Assembly (NCBI GenBank): GCA_951799445.1
Contig: OX637292.1
Location: 17,549,296 to 17,613,295 of the forward strand
DNA from: Pseudisothecium myosuroides
Lineage: Eukaryota > Streptophyta > Bryopsida > Hypnales > Lembophyllaceae
Reading direction: 5' to 3'
DNA: 64,000 nucleotides
Part shown: piece after piece, positions 34,587-46,758 of the stretch
How positions within the stretch are numbered: position 1 is the stretch's first letter
Layout of the letters: the number at the start of each line of letters is the position of its first letter
Position numbers and translations under genes: made by a program
The notes under the pieces: generated by a model
What the model was told of the DNA's origin: nothing
What the model saw: the letters and a program-made list of their open reading frames with translations, nothing else
The model's database searches: none

Positions 34587-37500
34587 ATGGGAGACAATCT
34601 GCACGAGCTCAATCGGAAGGAGCTCAAGGAGCTCTGTAGTCGCAACAATATTCGAACTGCAGGAGTGAAGGTACGTGCGTGGTAGCACTTTTTTTTTTTC
34701 GGCTTTGGAATTGCAGAGTCTTGTGGAGAAGTTTCGCCATTGAATTTCTTTCTTGGTGTTCTTGGAATGGGGTTTAGATTGGCCCTTTGATTTTCTTGCA
34801 AGGAGAGTTTGAGGCCTTGCATTCTGTTTCGCGAGGTTTTGGTTGCAGAAAATCTTGGTTTGTGGAAATTCTTGAATTTCTGTGCGGAGAGGTGTGGAGT
34901 GTGTTGATTGCTGACATTGGTTCGGATTTGTTGGGTGACTCTTGAAGCATGAGGATCTTGTACGTTTGCTGCGGAACAAGCTGTATCCGTCGACTCCGCA
35001 TACGCCAAGGTTGGTTACACAAGCCACATTGCCGTCTGTGACTTGCTTTAAGGCTACGAGGTTCTGGATTAAGTCAAGAATGCCAGTCTCTGAAAGATCA
35101 GTTAAAGGGTTTAGGGTTTAGATGGAACGTACTGGGAATTGGCGAGTATCGTGTTTGGATACTGTATTTTCTTCACTGTACATATTTGTATTTGAGTATC
35201 TGATGCTCACTACGATAATTCGAACGTCATAATTCTTTTCTAAGCTTCATCTTGTTGTTTGATTTTGTGATAAATCTCTTCCAGTTTTAGTGCACACAAG
35301 AAAATCAAGAGTAAGTGCATTCACTCAAAATGGGCTCCATGGTACTTTAGGCGCTAAATTGCTAACTTTCCATTTTGAAACAGGTCACCGAGGGCACGAG
35401 TTCCAAAGGTGCTGTCTCCAGGGAAGGAAGATAGTACTCCTTACAAAACCCCAGGAAAGCCTACCCCCGCGACAGGTCGGAATTTGCGAAGTTCAACTCT
35501 TCCACGTGAGGTAGAGCTTCTTTCTACTTCACTCTTTTGTTTGTGTCTTCTGACAGAAAAATTCTATTGGCCTTGCAATTGTTAAAGTTGAAATACTCAG
35601 TACGATTCAGTGCTAAAAGCCATACCGATCGGTATACGCAAAGCAACACGCTCACATGTCTGTAGTGGGGTCTTTTTTTAAAGGATGCTCATCCCCTACC
35701 TCTGTGACCAAACTGAAAGGTTGTAAGATTGATGATTGTTCACATCTTTCAGTACCTTCTCTTCTAGAAGTCTTCCAGTTGAATTTTGACTGTCGTTGGG
35801 CATAAGCCAACCCCTATAGGGTGAACAGGTCCGATTCTGGCCTGAAGTTTTTTTGAGCAGTTTTGAGGTCATATGGGGACATTTTCTTGTCCAAATTCTT
35901 AAGTTTTTCACCAACACATGCAATGTTCTTCTCTGATTCTAGTGATATACTCCGTATAATTTAGCCTCATCTGAATAATACGTTTTACAATATGATTGAT
36001 CTAATTGGTGATTTTCAATGCAGTAACTCTTGGTTCTTTAGGAGTTCGATCAAGACCATTGCAATTTATTTTTTCCTCAACCTTGTTGTTTCTTAACATA
36101 ATAATGAGCCCTGTCTTTACAGAATCCCGCAGCGACGCCAAGGAGGAATTTAGGGTCGTCTCGAAAACCTCTGCTAGCAAAGTCGAACACCATGTCATCA
36201 GGAAGAATAAATCTTCCCACGAAGACACCTGGAGTTGAGCAAGACGCAACGCAAGAGAATTTTGTGAGAAGGCTTTGCCAAATCAATGGACTGTCTCCCT
36301 TGAGTCGTAAAGGGCAACTTGACACCGCATCCAAAGCAAGTCGTCTCTCTGTGGTAGGAGAATCTAACACAAATTCAGCCAATCTAGATTATTTCCTTAA
36401 AATCAGTTGATCCTTGTCCAAATTTTTGATTGTTAGTCATAAATCACTTCAATTTCTATTTTGTGAGTCTTTTGATTTCGGATCTGCTTGTAAGAAACCT
36501 TTAGGCGTGTTCAACTCATTTTCATTGCTTTTGTATCAGCAATTCAGGACATTGAGCATCTCTGATGACAGCTCTTATTGACTTGACATTTGACCTGCAT
36601 TATTTCTAGACTAAGGTTTGATCTATAATTACTTAAATTTCAGTATTCTTAAGATGGACTGGTGGATGGCGCAGGTAAACTCAGACGTCAAAACTGAGGA
36701 TATGACAAGTCCGAGGACATCAGAAGGCAATGCAAACAGCACTGCTGATGTGGAACCGAGTGAAGCAGGCAGTGATACATCGAGGAGAATTTCCGAGATC
36801 GCTACTGATGCAGGGCCAGACACTCTGTCAGACTTCTCGGATGCTGATGAGTTTCGAAGCGTATCAAGTGAACCCATATCAAAGCTAAGCTCCATCAGCA
36901 AAAGGAGTCCATTGCGAACACAAGAAGCGAGTAAAATGTCTCAAAGTAAACTCTCATCCTTCACTGCAGGAACTTGGGATACTAGTGATCATTCAAGAGG
37001 TATGGACAGTCTTGTAGTTGATGGAAATAACTCAGAGAACAGGGATGTCTCTGAGGTCATCTTCCCAGAGTTTCCAGAAGGTTCCAACTTTTTGGTTGGT
37101 GATTCTGAAGCTTTGGATTTGTCTTTCCTTCATGCTGGGGCTGCCGATCCTGAAGTGATATCGAATGGAAGTGATCACGAAGGTATTCAAGTGAATGGAA
37201 AGAATCATGCAGTCAAGGAACTTGATGTGATGGATTCTCCTATGGCTCGCGATTACGTGAACTACACCCGTGGCTCTGAGACCGACATCAAAGAGAATTG
37301 TATGAACCCAAATAGAGTCTCCATTAGTGAATTGACCTCAGAACTGGGTGAAAATCCTGGAGACTTGAATATGGAAAATAGTAGTGCAACGTCCATTGAT
37401 GTAGCGGACAAGCAAAGGGATTCTGCATCAATTATTCCAGCGGAAGATGCAGAATCGAAAGAAGTAGATCATATCAATGACCTTGCCCCTGGTAATGAGG

Positions 37501-38936
37501 GAATGGAATCAAAACAAGCCTGCAGTGGTATCATGAATTCAGACCATGGTGAACCAATTCCGGAGGATGTCGACGATGGACCTGAGATTCACAGTGAGCT
37601 CCCTTGTTTCGAATCAAATTCGCCGCCGTTCGACTCGAAAGACTTCAGTGTTGCAAAAAAACTGGTTTTTGAACCAGAGGATAATATCACACCATCGGTG
37701 TCATTGCACCAGCCTAAGTATGATGCGGGAGGCGAAGAGGTTAGCAACTTTCAGAGTAGCGAAGGAGAACCAGTTCTTTCTGAAACAAAGACTTTTGAAG
37801 ACGATGATAGTTCTTTACATACCAAGTCTATCCCTTCCCTTGATGAACCAGGAAGTCAGCACAGTGACCGGGCTGAAACAGTTTCTGAGACTCTCCCACC
37901 AGGAACTGAGAATTTTCCATCTGATGTGGATCGTGGTGAGCAAGATATAAGCAATAGTATGGATCGAGATGGCGGTATTGCTTCTGTAGAAGAGTTTGAT
38001 GCACCTGCCAAGCAAAATGATGCGGGAACTCCTTCACCTGGTCACCAAGAGGAGAGTGAGTCGGCTGATTCAAGGGTGCCATCTGAAGCTGTTGATTCAT
38101 TTAAAGCAGAGGACCCAGACACTTCAACCCTTGAAAGACATGTGTCCCAACCTGAGATGGATATGTCTTCAGTCGCGTCAGCGAATGTCATTCTCTCAGA
38201 TTCAAGCCTCACCAACAAGTCCAGTGGCAATGTTAGTCCAGAAAAAACAGACGGTTCGAATTCTCCAGCTAATAAGCAAGAAGGTTCCGATGTCAAGGCG
38301 AGGGATGGAGAAAGTGCAAGTACTTCAACAACTGTACCCGATTACAAGGTACGCGATGTTATGTCGTTGAATTGATAACTGAAACAGACAATTTTAGAGT
38401 TCGGCTTATAAAGAATGAAACGGGATTGGTATACTTACGGTTGTTAAATGAATCCTGGTAGTCTCTTGTATAGTTTTGCGATGCACATTTAAAGAGAATA
38501 TGAGAAACTTTGAACCCGAAGGAGTTCCACTCATTCCGAACAAGTTTAGGTGAATGGTGGTACGAAGTTCATCGGATAAACTTTCACAATTTGTGCTATG
38601 TAACAATAGTAACATTGTTAAAGTGAAAAGGTGTCATTTTTGGGTGGCAAGTCGCATTGTTGAGAGGATTAGTGCCACTCTCCATGAAACAAGGTGACTG
38701 TCTTGTTTTGGTGGCGGCATTTCAAGCACATTTCGGGCCAACCACTGACTTGCTGTAAAATGTTGATGCTTCAATATTTACGTCAAGTGCTGATTCTAAA
38801 TTTTTCTTCTCATCTCCAATCTCTGCAGGAGGAAGGGGAGAAAGAGAAGACATCATTTCCACTGTCAATTATATTGTGGTGTGCACAATCGTGCTCACTA
38901 TTATCCAGAAATCGCACCCCAAGGCTTGGATCTTGA
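34587..38936 (+). CDS. Nuclear-type protein with N-terminal SAP/Rho_N-like motif and long acidic body
   Basis: Function unknown. Exons by GT-AG borders: 34587-34670, 34948-35013, 35291-35310, 35384-35510, 36123-36353, about 36675-38348 and 38829-38936, giving about 769 aa. The N-terminus (LHELNRKELKELCSRNNI then HEDLVRLLRNKL) has the helix-turn-helix spacing of SAP-like/Rho_N motifs. Several plant proteins of unknown function start this way. Next come basic Thr-Pro segments (TPYKTPGKPTP, GRNLRSST) that look like chromatin- or CDK-target sequence, then a Ser/Asp/Glu-rich region of over 550 residues without a fold signature. The short last exon is hydrophobic, and I am least sure of it. AAGGGTTTAGGGTTTAGA (telo-box-like) lies in the second intron at about 35106. 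Phases agree throughout, except that exon 6 may begin at the ATG at 36654 instead. Confidence 0.75.
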
Positions 38937-41102
38937 TTTTATGGAGACCTCTCAAGGTTATTGGTAAGTGAACTAAACCCCAACGTTAAGATCTAAATTG
39001 TACTCCGTATAAGACATGCAAGCATTTCAATTAGTCACCAGGAAGGATTTGATTTGAGCGGCTTTCACAGTGAAGGATCATGTTACTGAGACCTCTAATG
39101 CAAAATTTTGTTCGTGATTCTGCCTACAGGCATGGAGCGCAAAGAAAAAAACGTCATCTCTCGAGAAGAGATGTTACTTCTAATTGGAGTATCGGTGCAA
39201 TGTTTTGTAAAAGTGTAAAGTTTTGTATGGAAGTCACCCTGTCGTGACTCTGAGTTCACATGTATCACTAGGATTTTCTTGTCAAGTGGTGAAATGACAA
39301 GACGATGGTGTTGTGAAAATTTTCAAAAGTATGGTTATAATCAATGATCATGGAGTAGCCTTTTGATTTTGTTGTTTCTGCGTTAATTATATGTTCGCAT
39401 GTGTGGCAAACTAGCTCTTGCTGAATGAATTGTTTGCTTTCTTTAAAATGCTTTGTTTGGTTTTCTTTCGTACACTTACAACATTGTCGAGAACCCTTAA
39501 ACCCTCTGAAAAGGAATCCCTGTCACCTTGTTTTGCAAAGTTGAGATCTTTTTAAACAAGTGAGCTCCTCAAGATGATGAGCCTTTGTCTTTGCATGTGA
39601 GAGTATGTCAATTTATCCACTTTCTTTGCTTTATTTACCAAGATTTTGCATGACTTTTATTCTAAATAACTTTTAGTGTCATGCTAGGATAGTTGAACCT
39701 AAAAGAGAAAATATCAAATAGTTATAATTATTACTAAAGTGGAAGGATCAAAAATCATCACAAATTCATTACAAACTGAAGAAAGTTGAAAATTATTTGA
39801 AGTAAATTGGAGTTGATGCATTTCATGTGTCAAGAATGTAGATTGGTGTCAACATAAGATCTTTAGAATCTCAACTTCAAACATTTGAAGAATATTAATG
39901 TAGAGTAGAAAGAACTTGAAAATTTTGATACTCGGATTTAATAATCTATAGTAAGAATCCTTAAGAATCCATCAACACTTTATGATAGATAATATACTTG
40001 TGCATTCAACAATATACATGAGTGCATGACAACCTCCTATTTGAGTTTTTAAAGTGAATTAAACTAGCTTTGACTAGCTACACCAATGCCTATCGTAATG
40101 TCGACAAGTGAATTGAATTGAATCCTACATAGCAAATGCTCTAGAATCAAGACGACGAAGTTGAAGAGCCCTAACCCTTAGGATTAGGCATAAAGACTAA
40201 GGGTTAGGGCTAGGATTTTGGTCTCTCTTCTTCTCTCTCTCCCCCCTTAAACTTTTGAGCCTCTAGTAGGTATAGTTTTGGTTGCTTCCTAAAGATTAAT
40301 AGGGAGAAAAGCTATCAAATGTTATCACTTGAATCCTATTGTTGCAAATATGTGAATTAGAATACAATACTTAATATTTTCTTAATAAATATCTTCTTTT
40401 CTTTAATTGGACGTTTGTTTGTTTGATTGCATTACAAGTTTTAGAGCATTAGTTATGAATTTCTAAAGATTGAGTTCAATATTAAAGTGGCAGAACACCG
40501 ACAACCTTTAGTAATCAAATCTCAAGGTTAGACAAACTTCAACCTTCCTATCTTTCATTTTTGTAGTCACTATAAGAGTAAGAGGCATTTCAAGTGAATT
40601 TTTAAGTATAATCCTAGATAGAAGATTATAGTCGTGACCTTTAAGGAGATTTTCAGTAAAAATTTACTAGAAACACATGATGATAAAAATTTACTAGATG
40701 ATAATTATATGGTTGGATTAAAAAAATTAATCAAAATAAAATAATTTTTTAGCTAGCCAGATTGAGATTGAAAACACATTCCACTTCATAATTCTTCAAC
40801 AATTCATCCAAATTGGGCAAAAAATAGTCTGCTAGAAAGCTAGTTACATGACCCATCCTATTCCAAAAAAATTATTATTATTTTGTTTTGAATTTACAAT
40901 GGCCTCCCGCAAAATGCAAAGCCCAATATAATCTTTTTAGTCATTTAGGGGCTAATATTATAAACTTTATATTACTTTGAAATTTGTATGGAAAGCTATG
41001 GATAGTCAATCCCGTTGTGACTTTCTCTTGTCCAAGAGGGAATTTTATTGTTGAATATGTACTATGCTCAAGCTGGAGTACTACAATCATCTCAAAATTT
41101 AA
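38937..41102. other. 3' flank and AT-rich repeat DNA
   Basis: The first 300 bases are probably 3' UTR and an unspliced tail of the SAP-like gene. At 40569 there is a left half of a CACTA-type MITE (CACTATAAGAG, then TTCAAGTGAATTTTTAAGTA). TTTAGGGGCTAA near 40945 looks like a decayed TTAA-type end. No gene is seen. Confidence 0.45.
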
Positions 41103-41680
41103 CCCCTAAACGTCCAGAGTCTTCTACAGAATTGATGATTTTGGAAAAATCATCATAAAGTATTATTTGGAAGAATATTTTGGAATTGCTTTACAAAAAA
41201 TAGTTGTAGATTTTGAGTTTTAGATTCCATCCGTATGGTTAGATTCACCAATGCTATCACCAATATTTTTTAATAAATTTTGAAAGGAAAATTTTGAAAT
41301 TCCTTCAAAATTCAATTATAAGCAAAATATTATCATTTTTTAAGTACAATTTGTTGGAATGGATTTGAAATGAGGTTCTCTTGACTTGGTGATTTTTATA
41401 AATTTTGGTGTTCTTAAAATCTATGACCTCATTTTTGCAAATCTAGTTTTGAATTAGAGTCAATGCAATTTTGATTTGGTCAACCACTTGGCATACTTGC
41501 ACATTTGTAACTTTAAGAAAATATGTACTCTAATAACACCAAGTCTAACCATTAGATAGGACAACAATTTGATAAAGTATCTTCACAAATTAGGATGACT
41601 CTCATCCAAGCAATAATGAGAATGAAACTTAAGTTTCAATTTGTCTATTGTTCAGAAGTGGATGTTGGAGCGCTTAGGGG
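41103..41680. mobile_element. TTAA-flanked 578-bp piggyBac-type MITE
   Basis: TTAA on both sides (41099-41102 and 41681-41684). Ends CCCCTAAACGTCC and, inverted, CCCCTAAGCGCTCC. The first 13 bases of the latter (CCCCTAAGCGCTC) are identical to the candidate autonomous terminus at 7344-7356. No coding frame; its interior resembles 7365-7460. Confidence 0.82.
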
Positions 41681-41684
41681 TTAA

Positions 41685-43374
41685 CCTCTAAAGTTCTTTG
41701 ACTATGTTAGTAAGTGACCATGCTAGTTTCATCATTGAACAATATACAAAAATTTCTATTTTGATATACTTCATTCATTTTTTGAGGCACCCACATTAGC
41801 TACTGAAATCCACCTAGTGGATGTTAGCTCTCTTTGGGTTTAATATTGCTTAAATAGTTTAGATTGCAAAGTGTTAATATAAAGAAGTGGATTTGGATGA
41901 TATCATTTTAAAGGTATTTACAAATAGTATTGCTTGTATCATAATATTGAAGAAGTGGATTTAGATGACATCATTTTGGGATTACAAATAGTGTTGGCAT
42001 AAGAGACATGTTAATTGGCTTCATGCATGTAAAAATGATGCATGAACATGGTAGGCATCAAGTTTGTTGGCCACTTATTTATCTTCAAGGGTTTGGATAA
42101 AGAAAAGAGCTTAAGTGATCTTCATGCAAGAGGCAAATAATGAGCTGTGGATGCCCCGGCTTTTGAAACAACCCAAGCCTTGTAAATGCAACACCTACTA
42201 ATTTGAACTGTTTCTCATGGTTTGTAATTTCACTACATAAAGAAACCCAGTCTCTATTGAAATCCAGTCCAATCCCAATTGGCAAGTTTGACTCGGACTT
42301 TCAAATGTAGCAATGAAAGGTCTGAATTGTCTCCTCACATGCAACCGGACCTTCTCTTAGCGGTAACAAGAACACTTTTAGAAATCTCCCATTCAATTGT
42401 TTGTGGTCTTTGTAGTCTCAAGTTTAGCAACTCACTCACCCATTTAAACAGATTAGGTGAAAACATCCAAAACCATCCTTGTACTCAATCACGTATCCTA
42501 AACTTTCATTAAGGTGTCCTTCAAAAGCGTCATTAAATTGTCCCCATACTTAACTGTGATTGGCTGATTGCTGATGTTTTGAGATTTTGATTTTAGATCC
42601 AGCTATATGATGGTTTCAGTAGTCTAAGAGCTTTCACTTTGAAAATTCATAGAAATTATATACTATATCTAAGAAATCTAAATTATTTTTAGAAAAAATT
42701 CATGATTTTCAATTGCTACTACTAAAAAAGTATTTTTTCTAAACCTAGGTGCCTCCAACTATGCTGAATTACTTATTTTTGACAGTTTTAGGTATTTCCA
42801 CCTTACAACAACTGACAAGAGCTAAGAGCTAGTGGTGAGCAATCAATAATCAAATGCGCATGAAGTGCATAATGCAATTGAAGTATAATGTGAATAGCAA
42901 TTTATGAGGTGGTATTATGTATAATTACAATTGAAATTACCACATTGATTTTTTGGTGGAGGTTATTGCAATCATGTTGGTGAGGGTTTTCAATTTTAGC
43001 CTGTAAGTGTGTTCATGTCAATGTAGTGGAGGTTGTATTTTACGTAAATCGGAAATAGTAGAGGAGGATTTTAGAATGCACAATTAAAATAGTGTTACAA
43101 ATGCTAGATGCTACTTATGTAAGGGCATGACTTTGGTTAGTAATGAATGTCATTTTTTAAAAGACAGATACAAATTGCCACTTGATGAAGAATTGCTAGT
43201 GGTTGGTGTGGGTGTAAATTGCCATGATAAAGTTATTAGAGACTCCTCATGTAAGGGATAGCATCCTTGTGGGAATGCCCATGTTGCTTTTAGATTGAAT
43301 TGACCTTCACATTGAATGCAAAGTGCATTCAAAGGCTTGAAATTATCCATTTGTAATAAAATAGAAATTTGTAT
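41685..43374. other. AT-rich intergenic DNA
   Basis: Short direct repeats around GAAGTGGATTTRGATGA (41885, 41951). No supported gene or complete element seen. Confidence 0.4.
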
Positions 43375-43600
43375 CACTATAAGAGAAAGGGGACGGTGTT
43401 TTAAGTGAATTTTAAAATATAGTCCTAGACATAAGATTATAAGTAATGAGCTTTAGGAAGATTTTCAATAAAAATTTATTCGAAACACACATATTTTTAG
43501 AAATTTTTTATTGAAAATCTCCTTAAAGGTCATTATTTATAATCTTATGTCTAGGACTATACTTTAAAACTCACTTAAAACACCCTTTTCTCTTGTAGTG
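43375..43600. mobile_element. CACTA-ended foldback MITE, 226 bp
   Basis: Starts CACTATAAGAGAAAGGGG and ends CTCTTGTAGTG, with arms of roughly 100 bases. It is flanked by the 3-bp repeat TAT (43372-43374, 43601-43603). It is the longer sibling of 9503-9659 and shares the interior GACATAAGATTATAAGT. Confidence 0.85.
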
Positions 43601-43603
43601 TAT

Positions 43604-46600
43604 GAGTGGATTGAGCTACAATATCATGGAAGTAGTTGAGGCAATCCAAATGAGGATTTGATCACAATTAACAACGCAAGTAAGAGGATGTTATAAGAAA
43701 ACCTCCACTTTAATGGTCTAGTTCAAAAGATAGCTTGGACAAAAAAAATTTAATAGAATAGAATGAAAGTGTGGTGTCACCTATCATGATGTAGGTAGGT
43801 GGTAGATTTGATTATGTGTGCAGAATTAATAATGCAAGTGGAAGCCAATCCAAATCAACAATAGATTCCATTGAAGATGTTTAGTTTTAGCCATATCACT
43901 TCATATGTTTCTTATCTCTATTTTTTCCCATTCCATTATATTTTTGGAATGATTTCAACAAATTTCATGTAATGTAAATCATTGTTGTAATTAGGCTGAA
44001 ATGAAAACTATGTAATTCCAATATCTTTTTATGATTATGTGTATGTGAATTTTGAAATAAGAAAAAGAAGTCTTCAATTTTGAAACATCGCTACTCTTAA
44101 CAGCTTGGGAGAGCTTTGCGGTTTTGCAAGATGAATGGAGCATCATAGATGAGTGAACAAAGAAACAAAGACTATTCACCGGAGTTGGCAATTTTTTTCT
44201 TTCCACCTAACCATCCATCCATTGACAAAGCCAAAGATTGGAATAATGGGAGGTAGAGGTTGGTTGTTTGTACGCAATGTCCCTCTCCAATTCCTTTGAT
44301 AACGTTTGGGGGGATGCCATGGTTGATGTCAAAATCATAGATGGTTCCACATTTTATTCAAAATTCACCCAATTCCAGTTTTTTTTGGGGAGGGGAAATA
44401 CAAGTTTCTCAATATGCTTGAATACATCCTTTTTCACAATTTTATCTCAATTATTGACACAAAAAACATCTACCCAAATTTGCAAAAAGTTCAAAGTAGG
44501 CTCTTTGGTCTTTTAGGGGTTAATGAGTTGCAAAACAAAAGGGTGAAAAAATGTCAAGAAGGTGCTCTTTTGGAATTTTTGAAAAAATTTACAATGAAAA
44601 TAATTAAATCCAATAAAAATTTGTCTAAAAAGTCATCCAATCTATTCAATGAAATAGATTTAAGTATCTTCAAGTTTACAAATGAATCAAAGAAACTTGA
44701 ATTTACCTTACAATAGGTTGAGGGTGTTTTCAGCACACACCCAAGGCATTAGATGTTTTCAGGGGCATTGGAGGGCTATTTCAGCCTATTTTCTTGGTTG
44801 TAATGAACAATGCCGCAGTCAGAATATTAAAATAATAAAAAATCAAAAAATATTAAATTTAAAAAAAATTATTATTATTTGACATGGCAGTTGCTGTGCC
44901 ATGTCAGATTGCTGCTGCAGCAGAGTTCCCACAGTCCAGGAACTCCGAAAATCTCATGGCCTTGTTTAGTAGGTGAATCTCATCTAACGGGATCGAACCT
45001 TAGTCTCCTAGATTGCACAATTTTTCATAAGTCAATAGACCACCTGGGAGCCTTGATGCAACTATCATGATTCAAAGGTTATACATCTGGCAAAATAAGT
45101 AGGAGTGCCTGCAAATTTACAACAAGTAGTAACTATGTATCTTTAATTAAGTTATTTAAATTTGAAAAGTCTAGCCCTATTGAACTGTCCTTGAATGGTA
45201 AGAAAAATCTTTTGAATTCACTACTGGTCACTTATTTTGACCAAAATTATACGGCTTAATATACTTCTTCAAATCTCCGAGTAAGTACCACATCATCAAT
45301 GAAAAACTCAGAAAACATCAAAATATAAATGTGTTCTTTGAAACATTTTTTTAGTCTACTTGCTCTTAAATGTCAAGCAAGTGAAAAGGTGAGATAACCT
45401 TCTTTCTAAACCTCTTATTGTATTTGGTGAAAAATATCTCCAAATTTTATATTGAAGGTTTCACAAGAAACCTTTTGAAGTTTATAAGAATTGATTCCTT
45501 GTTTAGATTTAGTTTACAAAAATTTATTTCAAAATTTATTAATTTAATCCAAACTTTCACGCATTTTATAAATCATGTATTAAAAACATCACTAACAAAG
45601 TGTCTTGCATGTTTGTTTGTTCTTGTGCATTTTTTGAGAGAAATATAGGCCTTTTCAAAAACATTTCTCACCAATAAAAAAATAATAGTGATCAATTCTT
45701 TTCCTGAGTCTTGTACTTCTTGTTTAGAGGTAGAAATTACGTCTACTTGAAAAAATATGTAGCATGTTAAAGCATGTTATATAGGTATTTAAAATACACA
45801 TAATTATATGAAATAATATATCATTGTGATGATCAATGATGTTGTATGTAAATGTAACAATCAATGGTGTTGTATGTAAAAGTAATATTAAAAATATGCT
45901 TTGAATTTCATAAGTCAAAAAAGTATCTTACATCCTATTTCCACACTTGTTAAAAACATTTATCACATTTATATAACACTTCTTTTGACATACAAGAATG
46001 CCATTGTTATAAAATATAATAAATTTTGTAGTAGCATTCATACTTACTACTATAATTGTTGATCATTTCAATATTTTTAAAATTAATTGGTAGATACATA
46101 CTAGAATATAATTGTTCAAAATCACCTTTCCAATACACTTTCTTCTCTAATCTCTACCTCCATCCTCAATACCTCAATTCAACCTCTCCTCCGTGGTTAG
46201 CTCTTCCTACATATGAATGGTATTGTTGGTTTTATTTTGTAGGAAAGCAAATGGATTTTGAAGGGTATTTATGATATTCTTAATTGTTTTCTTACAATAA
46301 AAGGAACAAGGTTGTTAAGTAAATCTTTGTAGATTAAATATTTTACTTGGATACTTGTATACTAAAGGTTCAAGACCAATTTATATATTTTTATTTTATT
46401 GTCCACTTAGAAAGTTAAAGTTGAACTTTGAGTCTAACTAGCATTAATTTGGGCCCTAAACTAATGTGAATATGCCATTCTTAGAAGAAATTCCTTTCCA
46501 TGCGACCATGAAGATTGCATGGAAAATGTAACTTGACACATCAACATATTTCTTTATCTCTAATGATATGAAATGGTTTCTAAAGGTCTAAAATATGAAA

Positions 46601-46758
46601 TAAACAATCTAAATTAAATACAAAAAATGCTAGAATTAAACATCTTTATTAACATAGTCCAAAACTTGATCCAATGTAGAATTATTATCTACAAGTAACT
46701 TGCTTAGAGCTTGTAAGATAGGGAGACTATCGGAGCTCAAACTTAGAGAAGTTTGTGA
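43604..46758. other. AT-rich intergenic DNA with element remnants
   Basis: CTTTTAGGGGTTAA at about 44510-44523 looks like the right end of a TTAA-type element whose left end I could not find. A SINE-like block is at 44900-45072 (separate entry). Small frames elsewhere have no features. Confidence 0.4.
44900..45072 (-). repeat. tRNA-derived SINE-like sequence
   Basis: On the minus strand, CTCCCAGGTGGTCTATTGAC resembles a Pol III A box and GGTTCGATCCC (44999-44989) matches the B-box consensus, with tRNA-like spacing of about 50. The sequence between does not fold as a canonical tRNA. Downstream on that strand come about 100 unrelated bases and an A/T-rich (AAT)n-like tail, as in SINEs. No clear target duplication was found. 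Confidence 0.5.

Noticed and set aside
35100..35120. TTTAGGG-like repeats as an interstitial telomere
   Set aside because: Only two imperfect units; better read as telo-box-like motifs near a gene.
44947..45070. A functional tRNA gene on the minus strand
   Set aside because: A- and B-box-like blocks are present but no cloverleaf with paired acceptor and anticodon stems can be drawn; listed as SINE-like.
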